NCBI GenBank assembly: GCA_041485905.1
Contig: JBGPKK010000226.1
Coordinates: 1 to 7,092, forward strand
DNA length: 7,092 nucleotides
Direction: 5' to 3'
Source: JAHFUI01 sp041485905
GTDB taxonomy: Bacteria > Acidobacteriota > Vicinamibacteria > Vicinamibacterales > CAVVIG01
The position numbers and the translations under genes are program-made. Position 1 is the stretch's first letter; each line of letters begins with the position of its first letter. Positions 5,605 to 7,092 of this stretch are shown piece after piece. Under the pieces are notes generated by a model. That model saw only the letters and a list, made by a program, of their open reading frames with translations. It searched no databases and had not been told where the DNA came from.

Positions 5605-5838
5605 TCACATGTCGAACTCCCTTGTCGGCATCAAGCCCGAAGGCGCATACGTATCGATCAACGTCGCCAACGTGGCCGAGGTTCCCGGTACGGTGTCAGT
5701 GTTCAAGTACGGAAACAGCAGGGCCCTGAACGTAATGTAAGGGTACTTTGGCTTGAACGTCACCATGTTCTGGGCGATCGCCCCGCGCTGAATGTGCAAA
5801 CTGCTGGCGCCGGAGCTCAGGCTGGAATTCGTGGCGCG
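5605..5838 (-). pseudogene. Unrecognised coding-like fragment, possibly the C-terminus of a lost gene
   Basis: A 77-codon frame lies between a TAG (5841-5839) and a TGA (5607-5605) on the minus strand. Its composition looks protein-like rather than shadow-like: a Ser/Asn-rich start, then FKPKYPYITFRALLFPYL, then SATLATLIDTYAP. The only starts are a TTG at 5799 and an internal ATG, neither with a ribosome binding site, so it more likely represents the end of a disrupted gene than a real small gene. The alternation of a YPY-containing strand with a hydrophobic segment and a small-residue strand recalls TadE/pilus-type secreted proteins only loosely. I cannot name a family. It sits in the 623-base stretch without an intact gene. 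Confidence 0.3.
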
Positions 5839-5907
5839 CTAGCTCTGGTGGAGTCCATGACGGACAAACGCCTGCATGAGGGGCCGTGTAAGGCGACCGT
5901 GAGATGA

Positions 5908-6085
5908 TCGCCTGGCGTCAAAGTTATTAGGATCTGTGACGGCATTCACTTCCACGGCTGGCGTGCGGCGGAGCTGCTTGAGTTCGTCGTGACGGCGCAG
6001 CGCTTGATTCAGTTCGAACTCGAGCTGTTCCTCAGAAACGGACTCGAGACCATTCTGATCCTTCGCAAAGCTTCAGCTGAAGAGG
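5908..6085 (+). pseudogene. Remnant of the C-terminus of a methyltransferase-like gene
   Basis: The plus-strand frame after a TGA at 5905-5907 gives VKVIRICDGIHFHGWRAAEL, then LIQFELELFLRNGLETILIL and RKASAE. From about 5938 to 6069 nearly every codon ends in G or C, as in the true genes of the window. The end, a helix followed by GLETILILRK, matches the closing hairpin of class I methyltransferases, and its DNA recurs at 4673-4702. No start codon with a ribosome binding site and no SAM-binding motif I are present, and the frame runs on without a proper end until 6178, inside the FG-GAP gene region on the other strand. It is best read as a truncated relic. Confidence 0.45.
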
Positions 6086-6121
6086 AAGCGCCTGCGCCGC
6101 TGTCGCACCAAATCGCGCCAG

Positions 6122-7012
6122 CTATTTTTGGATCTGCCACGCCAGGGGCACGCCCGACGCGGCGATGGGCGCCTGTTTGATGACGACGCCGTTCATCAGC
6201 CACACCGCCACGTCACCGGTCGTCGTATTGCGCCAGACGAGATCGGCCTTGCCGTCGCCGTCGACATCGCGGAGCACGGCGATTTGCCACGAGAGCGGCA
6301 CGCCGGCCGCCACGACCGGCCCCTGCTTCACCGTCACGCCGTTCATCAGCCACGCCGCCACGTCACCGGTCGCTGTATTGCGCCAGACCAGATCGGCTTT
6401 GCCATCGCCGTCGAGATCGCCCACGCGGGAGATTTGCCAGGCCAACGGCACGCCGGCCCCAATCACCGGCCCTTGCTTCACCGTCGTGCCGTTCATCAGC
6501 CACGCCGCCACGTCTCCCGTTTGGGTGTTGCGCCAGATGAGATCGGCTTTGGCGTCCCCGTCAAGATCGCCGATGCCGACGATTTGCCAGGCCAGCGGCA
6601 CGCCGGCCGCCACGACGGGGCCTTGCTTCACCGTCGCGCCGTTCATCAGCCACGCGGCTACGTCGCCCGTTTGGGAGTTGCGCCAGACCAGATCGGCTTT
6701 GCCATCGCCATCGAGATCGCCGACGCCGGCGATTTGCCAGGCCAGCGGCACGCCGGCCCCGATCACCGGTCCCTGCTTCACCGTCGTGCCATTCATCAGC
6801 CACACAGCCACGTCCCCGGTTTGCGAGTGGCGCCAGACCAGATCGGCTTTGCCGTCGCCATCGAGGTCCCCGATGCCCGCAATCTGCCACGCCAGCGGCA
6901 CGCCGGCCCCCACGACCGGTCCCTGCGTCACCGTCGCGCCATTCATCACCCACACGGCCACGTCCCCGGTTTGCGAGTTTCGCCAGAGCAGATCGCCTTT
7001 CCCATCGCCATC
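6122..7012 (-). repeat. Six tandem 150-bp units encoding the FG-GAP-like repeats
   Basis: On the minus strand the units begin at 7012, 6862, 6712, 6562, 6412 and 6262. The first five are exactly 150 bases with no gaps, and the last is 141 bases including the stop. DNA similarity between units is high throughout. Units 2 and 4 share TTVKQGPVIGAG, and units 3 and 5 share VKQGPVVAAG, so the array has a two-unit (300-base) higher-order period. That points to expansion by duplicating a pair of repeats. Confidence 0.9.
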
Positions 7013-7092
7013 GACGTCGCCGTCGACGTTGAGGAAATCGGCCACGGTCAGCGTCGCCGCGTTGCTCGTCTGCGATGCGCTGCTGTTAGTCG
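6122..7092 (-). CDS. Secreted FG-GAP/VCBS-repeat protein, C-terminal part (5' end outside window)
   Basis: The frame enters from beyond base 7092 and ends in a TAG at 6124-6122. The first visible residues, NSSASQTSNAATLTV (7087 to about 7043), are the closing strand of a bacterial Ig-like domain. A short Asp-rich joint (VDGDVDGDGK) leads into six tandem repeats of 50 residues. The repeat core is DGDGKADLVWRN, QTGDVAAWLMNG, TVKQGPV and GVPLAWQI. Each repeat has a DxDxxxD calcium-binding loop followed by the LVWRN strand, as in FG-GAP/VCBS repeats that stack as beta-propeller blades. Unit 4 has Ala for Gly in the loop (DGDAK), and the last unit is shortened to 46 residues ending WQIQK. A GTG at 7045 is not taken as the start, because the frame and Ig-like sequence continue upstream. 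The protein is probably exported and surface-bound or released, with adhesive, matrix or glycan-binding roles typical of such repeats. Confidence 0.88.
   Translation of the reverse strand, partial: TNSSASQTSNAATLTVADFLNVDGDVDGDGKGDLLWRNSQTGDVAVWVMNGATVTQGPVVGAGVPLAWQIAGIGDLDGDGKADLVWRHSQTGDVAVWLMNGTTVKQGPVIGAGVPLAWQIAGVGDLDGDGKADLVWRNSQTGDVAAWLMNGATVKQGPVVAAGVPLAWQIVGIGDLDGDAKADLIWRNTQTGDVAAWLMNGTTVKQGPVIGAGVPLAWQISRVGDLDGDGKADLVWRNTATGDVAAWLMNGVTVKQGPVVAAGVPLSWQIAVLRDVDGDGKADLVWRNTTTGDVAVWLMNGVVIKQAPIAASGVPLAWQIQK

Larger units (their letters stand above)
5499..6121. other. 623-base stretch without an intact gene
   Basis: Between the methyltransferase start and the stop of the FG-GAP gene I see upstream signals for the methyltransferase (5507-5579), an unrecognised minus-strand fragment (5605-5838) and a methyltransferase-tail relic on the plus strand (5908-6085). 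There is also a perfect 12-base palindrome CTTCAGCTGAAG (6071-6082) without a U-tract. No tRNA, transposase or attachment site was recognised. Confidence 0.6.

Noticed and set aside
6071..6082. Palindrome CTTCAGCTGAAG as a terminator of the FG-GAP gene
   Set aside because: It has no loop and no following T-run on the minus strand; it could equally be chance within the relic.
6122..7012. CRISPR array or non-coding satellite
   Set aside because: The 150-base period is in frame, lacks alternating repeats and unique spacers, and encodes a coherent FG-GAP repeat protein.

Overview
The window looks like a glycan-export and glycan-assembly locus from a GC-rich bacterium. A member of the Acidobacteriota, or of another soil lineage that carries many FG-GAP/VCBS-repeat secreted proteins, would fit. 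That placement is inferred from base composition, use of GTG starts and the gene families; no rRNA or marker gene is present to prove it.

Layout. Bases 1-114 are the 3' end of a plus-strand gene, probably a methyltransferase. A single plus-strand gene follows (271-678). It has its own plausible sigma70-type promoter and ribosome binding site and encodes a small, secreted, tyrosine- and tryptophan-rich protein I do not recognise. A strong hairpin lies just downstream (719-746). A short isolated relic of one FG-GAP-type repeat sits at about 786-847.

The core is a minus-strand pair, 3615 to 875. It consists of an ABC-2 polysaccharide-export permease (Wzm/TagG type) with an extra FlaA1/CapD-like membrane domain at its N-terminus, followed with a 1-base TAGTG overlap by its ATPase (Wzt/TagH type), which carries a SAM-dependent methyltransferase domain at its C-terminus. 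A GT2 glycosyltransferase is transcribed divergently (3709-4701) and converges with a separate class I methyltransferase (5498 to 4755, minus strand).

Bases 5499-6121 hold no convincing intact gene. They contain two coding-looking pieces: a 77-codon minus-strand frame at 5605-5838, and a plus-strand tail resembling a methyltransferase C-terminus at about 5908-6085. A 30-base stretch of the latter recurs at the very end of the glycosyltransferase gene. The window ends inside a minus-strand gene (6122 to beyond 7092) for a secreted protein with the end of an Ig-like domain and six 50-residue FG-GAP/VCBS-like calcium-binding repeats.

How the genes may work together (inference). The glycosyltransferase adds a sugar to a lipid-linked glycan, the methyltransferases modify or cap it, and the permease plus ATPase-methyltransferase export it. 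The most unusual points are the two domain fusions within one transporter and the recombination scars around it: the FG-GAP relic directly downstream of the operon and the repeated methyltransferase tail.
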